Part shown: positions 1 through 5,859 of the stretch, one piece after another
Layout of the letters: the number at the start of each line of letters is the position of its first letter
How positions within the stretch are numbered: the stretch's first letter is position 1
The notes under the pieces: generated by a model
Seen by the model: the letters and a program-made list of their open reading frames with translations, nothing else
Told to the model about the DNA's origin: nothing
Databases searched by the model: none
Assembly (NCBI GenBank): GCA_017621735.1
Contig: JAGASM010000018.1
Location: 1 to 60,725, forward strand
Direction: 5' to 3'
From: Clostridia bacterium
Lineage (GTDB): Bacteria; Bacillota; Clostridia; Christensenellales; Borkfalkiaceae
Length of the DNA: 60,725 nt
Position numbers and translations under genes: made by a program

Positions 1-220
1 TACCCTCACACGACTCAATCCCTTTTCTCCCGTCTACTCTTCGTCCTTACTTGGAACTTTCCTTTGCGCTCCTACCCTCACACGACTCAATCCCCTTTCT
101 CCCGTCTACTTTCCGTCCCTACTTGGAAAACTTTCCTTTGCACTCCTACCCTCACACGACTCAATCCCCTTTCTCTCGTCTACTCTCCGTCCCTACTTGA
201 AAAACTTTCCTTTGCGCTCC
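1..220. repeat. Tandem repeat, three copies of a 72-74 bp unit
   Basis: Three consecutive near-identical units begin at 1, 73 and 147, each opening with TACCCTCACACGACTCAATC and closing with CTTTCCTTTGCGCTCC or a close variant. The plus strand is strongly pyrimidine-rich. No convincing gene overlaps it; the open frame across it simply follows the repeat. Copies differ by a few substitutions and a 2-base indel. The array may extend past the left edge. Positions 221-330 hold no recognisable feature. Confidence 0.9.
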
Positions 221-337
221 CGCTATCCCCCCAACCCTACGCCCCCGTTTTTCCTTTTCCCTCACTTTACGCCTTTTGCGCCCTCCCCCGTCCAACAGCT
301 CCCCAAAAAAATTCTTTCAAAAAATTGAGTTAATTCC

Positions 338-368
338 TTGACAATCCCCCCACCATCTGTGATAAAAT
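338..368 (+). promoter_or_regulatory. Upstream copy of a duplicated sigma-A promoter
   Basis: TTGACA at 338-343 and GATAAA at 361-366 are separated by 17 bp, with an upstream TG giving an extended -10. This is the first of two copies, 51 bp apart, of a block that also carries the AAAAAGGAG ribosome-binding sequence. Confidence 0.6.
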
Positions 369-388
369 GAAAAAAAGGAGTTTATTCC

Positions 389-419
389 TTGACAATCACC
401 CCACCATTTGTGATAGAAT
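389..419 (+). promoter_or_regulatory. Proximal copy of the duplicated sigma-A promoter
   Basis: TTGACA at 389-394 and GATAGA at 412-417 (17 bp apart, extended TG) lie just upstream of the YbjN-like gene. The block repeats the one 51 bp upstream with a few substitutions. Confidence 0.65.
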
Positions 420-436
420 AAAAAAAGGAGTTTATT

Positions 437-910
437 ATGGCAAACGTTTCAAAACTGAAGAAACACATCAAAAAATATTTGGACGCAAACGACTGGAAAT
501 ACGCATGGGAAGAAGAATACAATCGCTTCCGCATGGGGATGACGCTTGACTGTAAATTGAAAAGCTGCACCCTTTACGTCTGCTTAAAGGAAGATTTTTT
601 CACCGTATACGGAACGATTAACATCGGTGCGGACAAAGATTGCCGCACGCAAATTATGGAAGCGATCACCCGCATCAACTACGGATTGCGGTGGGGAAAT
701 TTCGAACTCGATTTAAGCGACGGAGAAATTCGATACAAAGTGCTTGTGGACTGCGGAGACGACAACGACTGCATGCCCTCCCCTTCCGTCATCAAACGCG
801 CACTTTTATTCCCTGCCCAGTCAATACAAAAATACGGGGATGCGCTCCTTGCCGTCATGTACGGATTAAAATCTGCCGAACAAGCAGTAAAGGACGCCGA
901 AAGCAACTAA
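437..910 (+). CDS. YbjN-like domain protein
   Basis: 157-residue soluble protein with no signal peptide or membrane segment. The alternating strand pattern and the central RINYGLRWGNFELDLSDGEI segment resemble the YbjN / type III secretion chaperone-like fold, a family without a settled biochemical role. A second protein of the same type (18288-18773) carries the matching NYGLVDGCFDFDMKDGEIHY segment. The start is fixed by AAGGAG at 425-430, 6 bases before ATG. It is a single-gene unit between a doubled promoter and a strong terminator. The family assignment is by pattern only; function unknown. Confidence 0.75.
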   Translation: MANVSKLKKHIKKYLDANDWKYAWEEEYNRFRMGMTLDCKLKSCTLYVCLKEDFFTVYGTINIGADKDCRTQIMEAITRINYGLRWGNFELDLSDGEIRYKVLVDCGDDNDCMPSPSVIKRALLFPAQSIQKYGDALLAVMYGLKSAEQAVKDAESN

Positions 911-916
911 CCGTGA

Positions 917-946
917 AAAAAAGCGCACGCCGTGCGCTTTTTTATT
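917..946 (+). terminator. Intrinsic terminator
   Basis: Hairpin AAGCGCAC / GTGCGCTT with a 3-base loop followed by a T run, directly after the YbjN-like gene. Confidence 0.85.
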
Positions 947-967
947 ACAATCTTTGAAATTATGTCA

Positions 968-998
968 TAAAAAAAGCACATCGTAGTGCACTTTTTTA
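968..998. terminator. Weak terminator-like hairpin
   Basis: A-run, GCAC / GTGC stem with a small bulge, then a T-run, sitting just upstream of the next gene. It could be a second terminator or a leader hairpin. Confidence 0.4.
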
Positions 999-1022
999 TC
1001 CAAACATAGGAGAATGATACAT

Positions 1023-1580
1023 TTGGAACAGTTTGATAGCATAAGATGTTTTTTTGAAGAACGCTCAAATAAGTACGTTGAGTATACCGTGAATTCCAAT
1101 CCGGGAAACGAACACACCTACTATTTTTCGCCTCCGCCCTTTCAACGAGATTTTTATATTCGCTTTGCTTCCCCCCACCTGTCGGAAGTCTATCAATTTT
1201 ACCGAATCGACTCGTACGATTCCTTCGTGTTTGGAATTTACTTTATAGACTACGGCAACCGCATTGAAGTAAGTGATATGAACCGTACGTGGGAATGCGG
1301 CGTCGAAGCGTTTGAAGGCACGGGGCTCATGGCAAAACACTTGCCTCTTGTCAAACAGAAAGTGGAGGATTACGGATTTGATGCGTTAAACTTTGGATTA
1401 GAGATGGGAAAAACAACGGAACTGCACAAGGTAACAACGGAAAAAACGTTCGTATCCGATGCAATTTCTCTTGTCGAACTCATGCTTCTCATCAATCATA
1501 TAAAGCCAAATCCACCCCACCTTCGCAAAAATAAATATATCTGCCAAGAAATTGACGCTCTCAAAAAGAGTTGGTCTTGA
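1023..1580 (+). CDS. Hypothetical protein
   Basis: About 185 residues; not recognised. It looks soluble and globular, rich in aromatic residues in the first 90 positions, with no signal peptide, membrane segment or clear catalytic motif. Start choice: AGGAGA at 1008-1013 abuts the ATG at 1014, which leaves no spacing, whereas the in-frame TTG at 1023 lies 9 bases after the Shine-Dalgarno, so TTG is the better initiator; using ATG adds three residues. The gene is convergent with the zinc-ribbon gene on the other strand and shares a terminator with it. Confidence 0.7.
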   Translation: MEQFDSIRCFFEERSNKYVEYTVNSNPGNEHTYYFSPPPFQRDFYIRFASPHLSEVYQFYRIDSYDSFVFGIYFIDYGNRIEVSDMNRTWECGVEAFEGTGLMAKHLPLVKQKVEDYGFDALNFGLEMGKTTELHKVTTEKTFVSDAISLVELMLLINHIKPNPPHLRKNKYICQEIDALKKSWS

Positions 1581-1584
1581 CGTG

Positions 1585-1613
1585 AAAAAAAGCGCACGAA
1601 CGTGCGCTTTTTC
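1585..1613. terminator. Terminator between convergent genes
   Basis: AAAAAGCGCACG / CGTGCGCTTTTT hairpin with a short AA loop and T-rich flanks on both strands. Confidence 0.85.
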
Positions 1614-1630
1614 GGCTCTATAAAATCAAA

Positions 1631-1967
1631 TCAGTAATAGCCGTAGTAATAAACGGAATTGAACAGCCCGTACACGGCGGCGATGATTGCAAGAACCAAC
1701 CCCGCAATCGCCAACCCCCGTCCCTTAACGTTCGGTTTTTTTGTCTTCCCCATGCCCAACGCCGAAAAGACGATCCCGACAATTCCGCAAATAAGCGCTC
1801 CGACCTCGGGCATAAACATTCCAACCAACGACACGACAAACCCGACGATCGCCTCCCACGAAAACTTCGTTTTTTGCGCGACGGGCTCTTTCTTTTCCGC
1901 TTGCACTCCGCATTGAGGGCAATTTCCCCCCCTCATCCAGTTGCGTACCGCATTTTTCACAAAACAT
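1631..1967 (-). pseudogene. Zinc-ribbon DUF4190-like membrane protein, frameshifted
   Basis: Two overlapping reading frames together encode one recognisable protein: an N-terminal MFCEKCGTQL half of a zinc ribbon in one frame, then NCPQCG and two or three hydrophobic helices in the next. Joining them restores a CxxC...CxxC ribbon followed by a DUF4190-like membrane part. The break is in a run of seven G on the coding strand (C run at 1926-1932); six G would restore the frame. The start is the ATG at 1967, preceded by GGAGG (1974-1978). It may be a real pseudogene, a phase-variable gene or an assembly error. Confidence 0.75.
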
Positions 1968-2104
1968 ATCCAACCTCCAAAACCGAATTTTCTCCCCGAC
2001 GTAGGCGGGATACCGTAAAATCTACTTCCATGATACCCCCCCCCTAAAAATGTCAAGCGTTTGAAGGGTTGTCGCTTTCATTTTTCAACTTTTAATTTGA
2101 AAAC

Positions 2105-2144
2105 AAAAAAAACTGACAAGACCGAACAGTCTTGTCAGTTTTTT
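2105..2144. terminator. Terminator of the tRNA cluster
   Basis: Long perfect stem ACTGACAAGAC / GTCTTGTCAGT (one mismatch region in the loop) with A and T runs on both flanks, so it can work in both directions. It follows tRNA-Cys directly on the minus strand. Confidence 0.85.
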
Positions 2145-2219
2145 TGGAGGCGCCACCCGGATTTGAACCCGGGAATCAGGGTTTTGCAGACCCACGCCTT
2201 ACCACTTGGCTATGGCGCC
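2145..2219 (-). tRNA. tRNA-Cys (GCA)
   Basis: 75-nt cloverleaf with acceptor arms GGCGCCA / TGGCGCC, anticodon loop CTGCAAA (GCA), T-arm GTTCAAATC, U73 discriminator as usual for cysteine tRNA, and an encoded CCA end. Last gene of a Val-Gly-Cys cluster. Confidence 0.97.
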
Positions 2220-2244
2220 ATAAAAAAACAGTGCGAATGACGTT

Positions 2245-2319
2245 TGGAGCGGGAAACGAGATTCGAACCCGCGACATTCACCTTGGCAAGGTGACGCTCT
2301 ACCACTGAGCTATTCCCGC
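2245..2319 (-). tRNA. tRNA-Gly (GCC)
   Basis: Acceptor arms GCGGGAA / TTCCCGC, anticodon stem TCACC / GGTGA with loop TTGCCAA (GCC), T-arm GGTTCGAATC and an encoded CCA. Middle gene of the cluster. Confidence 0.97.
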
Positions 2320-2341
2320 ATAAATCAATCCGCACTGTAGT

Positions 2342-2417
2342 TGGTGGAAGCTATAGGGTTCGAACCTATGACCCTCTGCTTGTAAGGCAGATGCTCTCCC
2401 AGCTGAGCTAAGCTTCC
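2342..2417 (-). tRNA. tRNA-Val (TAC)
   Basis: Acceptor arms GGAAGCT / AGCTTCC, anticodon stem TCTGC / GCAGA with loop CTTACAA (TAC), T-arm GGTTCGAACC, encoded CCA. First gene of the cluster. Confidence 0.97.
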
Positions 2418-2429
2418 GAACGCTTGAAT

Positions 2430-2458
2430 ACTATATCACATTGAAAAAAAGATTGCAA
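2430..2458 (-). promoter_or_regulatory. Promoter of the tRNA cluster
   Basis: On the minus strand TTGCAA (2453-2458) and TATAGT (2430-2435) are spaced by 17 bp, about 13 bp upstream of tRNA-Val. The AT-rich stretch 2459-2570 beyond it shows no gene. Confidence 0.75.
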
Positions 2459-2572
2459 GCGTTTTTGTTTGCGTTTTGAAAATTTTTTTAAATTTTTTTT
2501 AAAAATTTGTTTCCCCTTATTTCATCTTATGAACAAGGCGGACGTCAAGTTCCCTATTCCGCAATCTAGCAT

Positions 2573-2604
2573 GAAAAAATCCTTTCCAAATGGAAAGGAT
2601 TTTC
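2573..2604 (-). terminator. Terminator of rplU-rpmA
   Basis: AAAATCCTTTCCA / TGGAAAGGATTTT stem with a T run on the minus strand, immediately after the rpmA stop codon. Confidence 0.85.
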
Positions 2605-2608
2605 TTGC

Positions 2609-2875
2609 TTAATAAACGCTTACTTGTTTTTTGTCTTTACCCTTGCGCTCGTATCTTACTACGCCGTCTTTCAACGCGAACAACGTATCGTCGCTGCCGA
2701 TGCCGACGTTGGTGCCGGGGTGGATCTTCGTGCCTCTCTGACGGACGAGAATGTTGCCAGCGAGAACGGTTTGACCGTCTTGGCGCTTAACGCCAAGGCG
2801 CTTCGCCTCACTGTCTCTACCGTTGTGGGAAGAACCGGTACCTTTTTTATGAGCGAATAAACTGATAAAAATCAT
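2609..2875 (-). CDS. rpmA: 50S ribosomal protein L27
   Basis: 88 residues covering the whole L27 fold, with [19 protein letters not shown] and ending at KQVSVY. L27 lies near the peptidyl-transferase centre of the large subunit. The N-terminus is [12 protein letters not shown]: it keeps a SLFA variant of the Firmicutes LQFFA motif, which the protease Prp cuts in that phylum to expose the functional N-terminus. Start is supported by AAGGAG 8 bases upstream. It lies 45 bp downstream of rplU. The prp (ysxB) gene, usually located between the two in Firmicutes, is missing here. Confidence 0.97.
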   Translation of the reverse strand: MIFISLFAHKKGTGSSHNGRDSEAKRLGVKRQDGQTVLAGNILVRQRGTKIHPGTNVGIGSDDTLFALKDGVVRYERKGKDKKQVSVY

Positions 2876-2920
2876 ATTATTTTCTCCTTAAAATAATGTT
2901 ATGGGTTACCCCGTGGCGAC

Positions 2921-3226
2921 TCAGAGAGAAATTTTCTCGATTCTGACCGCAGTGAAAGGCTGTCTGTGACCTTGCTTTTTGCGTTCGCCCTTCTTGGACT
3001 TATACTTGAAGACGATGATCTTCTTGTACTTATCCTGCGCTTCCACTTTAGCCGTCACTTTCGCCGAAGCAACTTCCGCTCCCGTTTTAACGCCGTCGTC
3101 CCCTGCTACCATAAGCACGGAGAACGTAACTTCGTCGCCGACTTCCGCATTGAGTTTTTCAACTTTGAGAACGTCGCCTTCGGAAACTTTATACTGTTTG
3201 TTGCCGTTTTCGATGATTGCGTACAT
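2921..3226 (-). CDS. rplU: 50S ribosomal protein L21
   Basis: 101 residues, the normal family length, starting [14 protein letters not shown] and ending in the basic [19 protein letters not shown] segment that binds 23S rRNA. GAGGAGGT lies just upstream of the ATG. It heads the rplU-rpmA operon behind its own promoter and an approximately 85-nt leader. Confidence 0.97.
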   Translation of the reverse strand: MYAIIENGNKQYKVSEGDVLKVEKLNAEVGDEVTFSVLMVAGDDGVKTGAEVASAKVTAKVEAQDKYKKIIVFKYKSKKGERKKQGHRQPFTAVRIEKISL

Positions 3227-3310
3227 GAATTTTACCTCCTCTTACCAGTCTCGCAAGTTACTTAGGCGATTCTAAAAAGAATACTTGTAGGCCCGTCCTT
3301 AGCGGCTCGA
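3227..3310 (-). promoter_or_regulatory. 5' leader of rplU-rpmA, candidate L21 leader
   Basis: About 85 nt of untranslated RNA lies between the promoter and rplU. It can fold into a stem with GGC...GCC outside and ATTC / GAAT around a T-rich loop (about 3265-3290). Firmicutes often have an autoregulatory L21 leader here; I see a foldable leader but cannot confirm the family consensus. Confidence 0.35.
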
Positions 3311-3316
3311 CGATAA

Positions 3317-3344
3317 ATTTAACATATATAAAGGGAAAAGTCAA
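3317..3344 (-). promoter_or_regulatory. Promoter of rplU-rpmA
   Basis: TTGACT (3339-3344) and TTAAAT (3317-3322), 16 bp apart on the minus strand, with a TATG extended -10. Confidence 0.65.
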
Positions 3345-3413
3345 GCGCTTTTGCACCCTTTTGCATACTTTTTCGTAAACTTTTCCAAACTACAAAAAAG
3401 GAGATGATATTTT

Positions 3414-3854
3414 ATGGAACTGAAAAAAAGTGAAGAAATTCTTGCGGAAATTCACCGCAACAGCCAACTTGCATTGCAATCTATTTCGAACATTCTTCCC
3501 GAAACGGAAGACCAAGATTTACGGGAAGAACTGCTCCGCGAACACGAAGAATACGAAAAGATTTGCGGAAAAGCCGCCCTTCTTGCAAAAGATAAAAATA
3601 TTGAACTGAAAAATCCAAACCCCTTGAAAAAAGCGATGATGTGGTCGAGTATTAAAATGAATACTATGACGGACAATTCCCGCTCTCACATCGCGGAAAT
3701 GATGGTACAAGGTACCGTGATGGGAATCACCGCTTTGAAAAGTTCGCTCGGTGAAATGAGCGACACGCAAGAGGATAAAGAAATTCGCGCTCTTGCCGAA
3801 GAATTCCTCGCAATGGAAGAGTCGTTCGAAGAAAAATGGAAATCGTTTATCTGA
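3414..3854 (+). CDS. Helical conserved hypothetical protein
   Basis: 146 residues, almost entirely predicted helix, with no signal peptide. The layout (long acidic helices, a central AMMWSSIKMNTMTDNS stretch, SHIAEMMVQGTVMG, then a final helix) suggests a four-helix bundle of ferritin-like type, as in unnamed Clostridia families. There is no full set of metal ligands that I can point to. AAAAAGGAG lies 12 bases before the ATG. The gene stands alone between the rplU promoter region and a duplicated intergenic block. Function unknown. Confidence 0.7.
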   Translation: MELKKSEEILAEIHRNSQLALQSISNILPETEDQDLREELLREHEEYEKICGKAALLAKDKNIELKNPNPLKKAMMWSSIKMNTMTDNSRSHIAEMMVQGTVMGITALKSSLGEMSDTQEDKEIRALAEEFLAMEESFEEKWKSFI

Positions 3855-3932
3855 TCAACGCACGGCGCGCGGGGTTGGGGGCCCTCACCCGAACGCACAA
3901 AGGTTTGTTCGATCGGAAATAACCGCCCGCGT

Positions 3933-4152
3933 TTAGAAACAAGACTGAACTGACGAAAAAACGCACCGCGCGGTGGGTATTTATTATGCGTTAATCCCCG
4001 CACACGGGTTTGAGGAAAATATCCCGTCCCTTGCGCGAAGTTAGAAACAAGACTGAACTGACGAAAAAACGCACCGCGGGAGAAGGTATTTATTATGCGT
4101 TAATCCCTGCGCACGGGTTTGAGGAAAATATCCCGTCCCTTGCGCGAAGTTA
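3933..4152. repeat. Intergenic tandem duplication, 108-bp unit
   Basis: Two nearly identical copies begin at 3933 and 4041, each starting TTAGAAACAAGACTGAACTG and ending CCCTTGCGCGAAG. They differ by a short indel after GCACCGCG and a few substitutions. No coding potential is visible. The 3855-4290 interval otherwise holds only a terminator and a promoter. Confidence 0.9.
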
Positions 4153-4162
4153 AAAAACTGCC

Positions 4163-4191
4163 TGAAAGCCCGCAAGTTTGCGGGCTTTTTC
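4163..4191 (+). terminator. Intrinsic terminator
   Basis: AAAGCCCGCA / TGCGGGCTTTTT hairpin closing the 3414-3854 unit after the duplicated block. Confidence 0.85.
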
Positions 4192-4231
4192 AATAAATCG
4201 AAAAAAATCAAAATATTTTTTCCGTTCCCCC

Positions 4232-4260
4232 TTTACGGACAGGGGGTTTTATGATACAAT
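4232..4260 (+). promoter_or_regulatory. Promoter for the 4291 operon
   Basis: Extended -10 TGATACAAT (hexamer 4255-4260) with a poor -35 (TTTACG, 4232-4237) at 17 bp. Confidence 0.5.
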
Positions 4261-4290
4261 TAATTTATATTTTACAAAAGGAAATCCATC

Positions 4291-4986
4291 ATGAAACACG
4301 GAAAGAACGTTCGGCAAAAAGCCATCATGTCCCTCTCGATCGTCCTGATCGTCGCAACGGTCATTAGCGTCGCGCGCATTTTGCGCATCTTTTTCGAATT
4401 TTCCGACGGGGACTTTTTTGAACTGCTCATCTCCGTTTTTGAAGCGGTCGGGTTGGTCTTTTCTCTGTTTGTCGCCATTCGGCAACTCGGTGATTCCAAA
4501 GAAATCGCCCGCGCGCAATTTTTAACCGAACTGAATAAGTCGTTCGTGGAAAACAGCGAATACGCCGAAATGTACAATGCGCTTCAAAACTGCGTCGACG
4601 GAAACTGCCCCAACGGCGAACAATGCAAGCAAGCGCACAAGTGCCTTCTCGCCATTCCAAAGGGAACCGTTTCTAACTACTTGACTTTTTTTGAAACGTT
4701 GGGTCTTTTGATTGAAGACAACGTGCTGACGCTCGAGGTCATCGACAACCTGTTCGCCTATCGTTTTTTCCTCGCCGTCCATTCGCAATTCGTGCAAGAA
4801 TCAAAAATTATTCCCCAACCGGAAAACTTTGTCAATATTTTTAGACTTGAACGCAAGTGGCTCGACTATCGCACGAGGATCGGAAAGACGCCGAAGGAAG
4901 GGAGCGTTTACACAACCCGTTGTTTGGAAACGCTCGTCGATCGCGAAACGTACGCGTCCCTCGTGCAAGAAGGTAAGAAAAAATGA
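4291..4986 (+). CDS. Membrane-anchored hypothetical protein
   Basis: 231 residues with two N-terminal transmembrane helices (about 13-33 and 43-64), followed by a cytosolic helical domain that has a four-cysteine cluster (CVDGNCPNGEQCKQAHKC, about 107-124). The two-helix anchor plus helical domain resembles DUF4760-type proteins, but I cannot confirm this. It overlaps the next gene by ATGA, so the two are translationally coupled; the partner is a GNAT acetyltransferase. Function unknown. Confidence 0.7.
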   Translation: MKHGKNVRQKAIMSLSIVLIVATVISVARILRIFFEFSDGDFFELLISVFEAVGLVFSLFVAIRQLGDSKEIARAQFLTELNKSFVENSEYAEMYNALQNCVDGNCPNGEQCKQAHKCLLAIPKGTVSNYLTFFETLGLLIEDNVLTLEVIDNLFAYRFFLAVHSQFVQESKIIPQPENFVNIFRLERKWLDYRTRIGKTPKEGSVYTTRCLETLVDRETYASLVQEGKKK

Positions 4987-5501
4987 AACTAAATTTAGAA
5001 GAATTAACCTTTTTGTCGCTAAAAAACGAATACGTAGACGAAATTTTATCTCTCCAAGCCCGTATTTTTCACGCACTTCCTTCCCCTGAACTTCTCCGCA
5101 AAAACAGCGCGGAAATGTTTTTGGAGTGCACGGAATCCCCCAACGACACCTTGGGCGTCTTTCATGAAGACAGACTTTGCGCCGTGGGCATCTTATACGT
5201 TCCAAAGGACGAAACGGAAGACCTTTCCCACCTACTTTTAGACGTTGCAATCGAAAAGATGCGTTCGGCAAACTATAAATTATGTATGGTCGACGTAGAA
5301 TATCGCGGAAACGGTTTGCAAATCGAACTTGGAAAACGGTTGGAGCAACGGGCGAAAGAGAAAAAAATAGACCTTTTGTGCGCAACCGTATCCCCGCTCA
5401 ACGAATACAGTTTGAAAAATATGCAATCGCTCGGATACGTACGCAACCGCACGTTGCAAAAATACGGAATGACGCGCGAATTGTTTTATAAATTTATCTG
5501 A
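4983..5501 (+). CDS. GNAT-family N-acetyltransferase
   Basis: 172 residues with the GNAT acetyl-CoA-binding motif as VEYRGNGLQIELGKRL (about 103-118; the usual R/Q-x-x-G-x-G/A is RGNGLQ) followed by the C-terminal SLKNMQSLGYV segment typical of GNAT motif B. It should transfer an acetyl group from acetyl-CoA to an amine; the substrate cannot be read from sequence. It starts inside the stop of the membrane protein (ATGA) and is followed by repeat element copy 1 and a terminator. Confidence 0.85.
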   Translation: MKLNLEELTFLSLKNEYVDEILSLQARIFHALPSPELLRKNSAEMFLECTESPNDTLGVFHEDRLCAVGILYVPKDETEDLSHLLLDVAIEKMRSANYKLCMVDVEYRGNGLQIELGKRLEQRAKEKKIDLLCATVSPLNEYSLKNMQSLGYVRNRTLQKYGMTRELFYKFI

Positions 5502-5521
5502 AAAAATTAAAGAGTCATGAC

Positions 5522-5645
5522 GAATCCTCCTGTGTTTTTTATTTGTGGTCGGCAAACCCACTTTATTATAACGCAGGGGGATTCCTTTTGCTAATGCTTT
5601 TTTATACCGCCACTTCAAGCGGTGGTTCGCGAAAGGCTACAATCA
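5522..5645. repeat. Dispersed structured element, copy 1
   Basis: A 13-nt inverted repeat (5522-5534 with 5572-5584) pairs throughout if G-U is allowed, followed by a second hairpin ACCGC / GCGGT and a conserved AAGGCTACAAT end. The same element appears at 8223-8350 and, decayed, at 54005-54100. It lies downstream of the GNAT gene. Confidence 0.8.
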
Positions 5646-5649
5646 TAAT

Positions 5650-5690
5650 AAGCGGTTGCGCTTTTAACGTAACCGCTTTTCCATTTTATT
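5650..5690 (+). terminator. Intrinsic terminator
   Basis: AGCGGTT / AACCGCT stem with a TTTT tail after the repeat element, ending the 4291-5501 operon. Confidence 0.65.
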
Positions 5691-5780
5691 TTTCCGCGTT
5701 GCGGAACCTACACCCACAGCCTAAACAGCGATTTCCTTAACTCAAACGGCGCCACGAAAAATTACCGCATAAACCTTTTC

Positions 5781-5790
5781 TTTCGACAAA
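5781..5790 (-). promoter_or_regulatory. Spo0A box (0A box) upstream of spoIIE
   Basis: The reverse strand reads TTTGTCGAAA, containing the TGTCGAA core of Spo0A binding sites. It lies about 41 bp upstream of the spoIIE -10 element, a position where Spo0A~P activates sporulation promoters. Sequence match is seen; binding is inferred. Confidence 0.7.
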
Positions 5791-5830
5791 ATGAGGGAAA
5801 CGCCCCCTCTCTTCGCGCGATTCCTTATTT

Positions 5831-5836
5831 TATAAT
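5831..5836 (+). promoter_or_regulatory. spoIIE -10 element
   Basis: A perfect TATAAT without a good -35 at 17 bp, as expected of an activator-dependent sigma-A promoter such as the Spo0A-controlled spoIIE promoter of Bacillus. Confidence 0.65.
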
Positions 5837-5859
5837 AGACAAAAAAACGAGGTGCCGCC

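Noticed and set aside
64..333. Protein-coding frame of 89 codons at the window start
   Set aside because: The frame only follows the 73-bp tandem repeat; the product is low-complexity and lacks a ribosome binding site.
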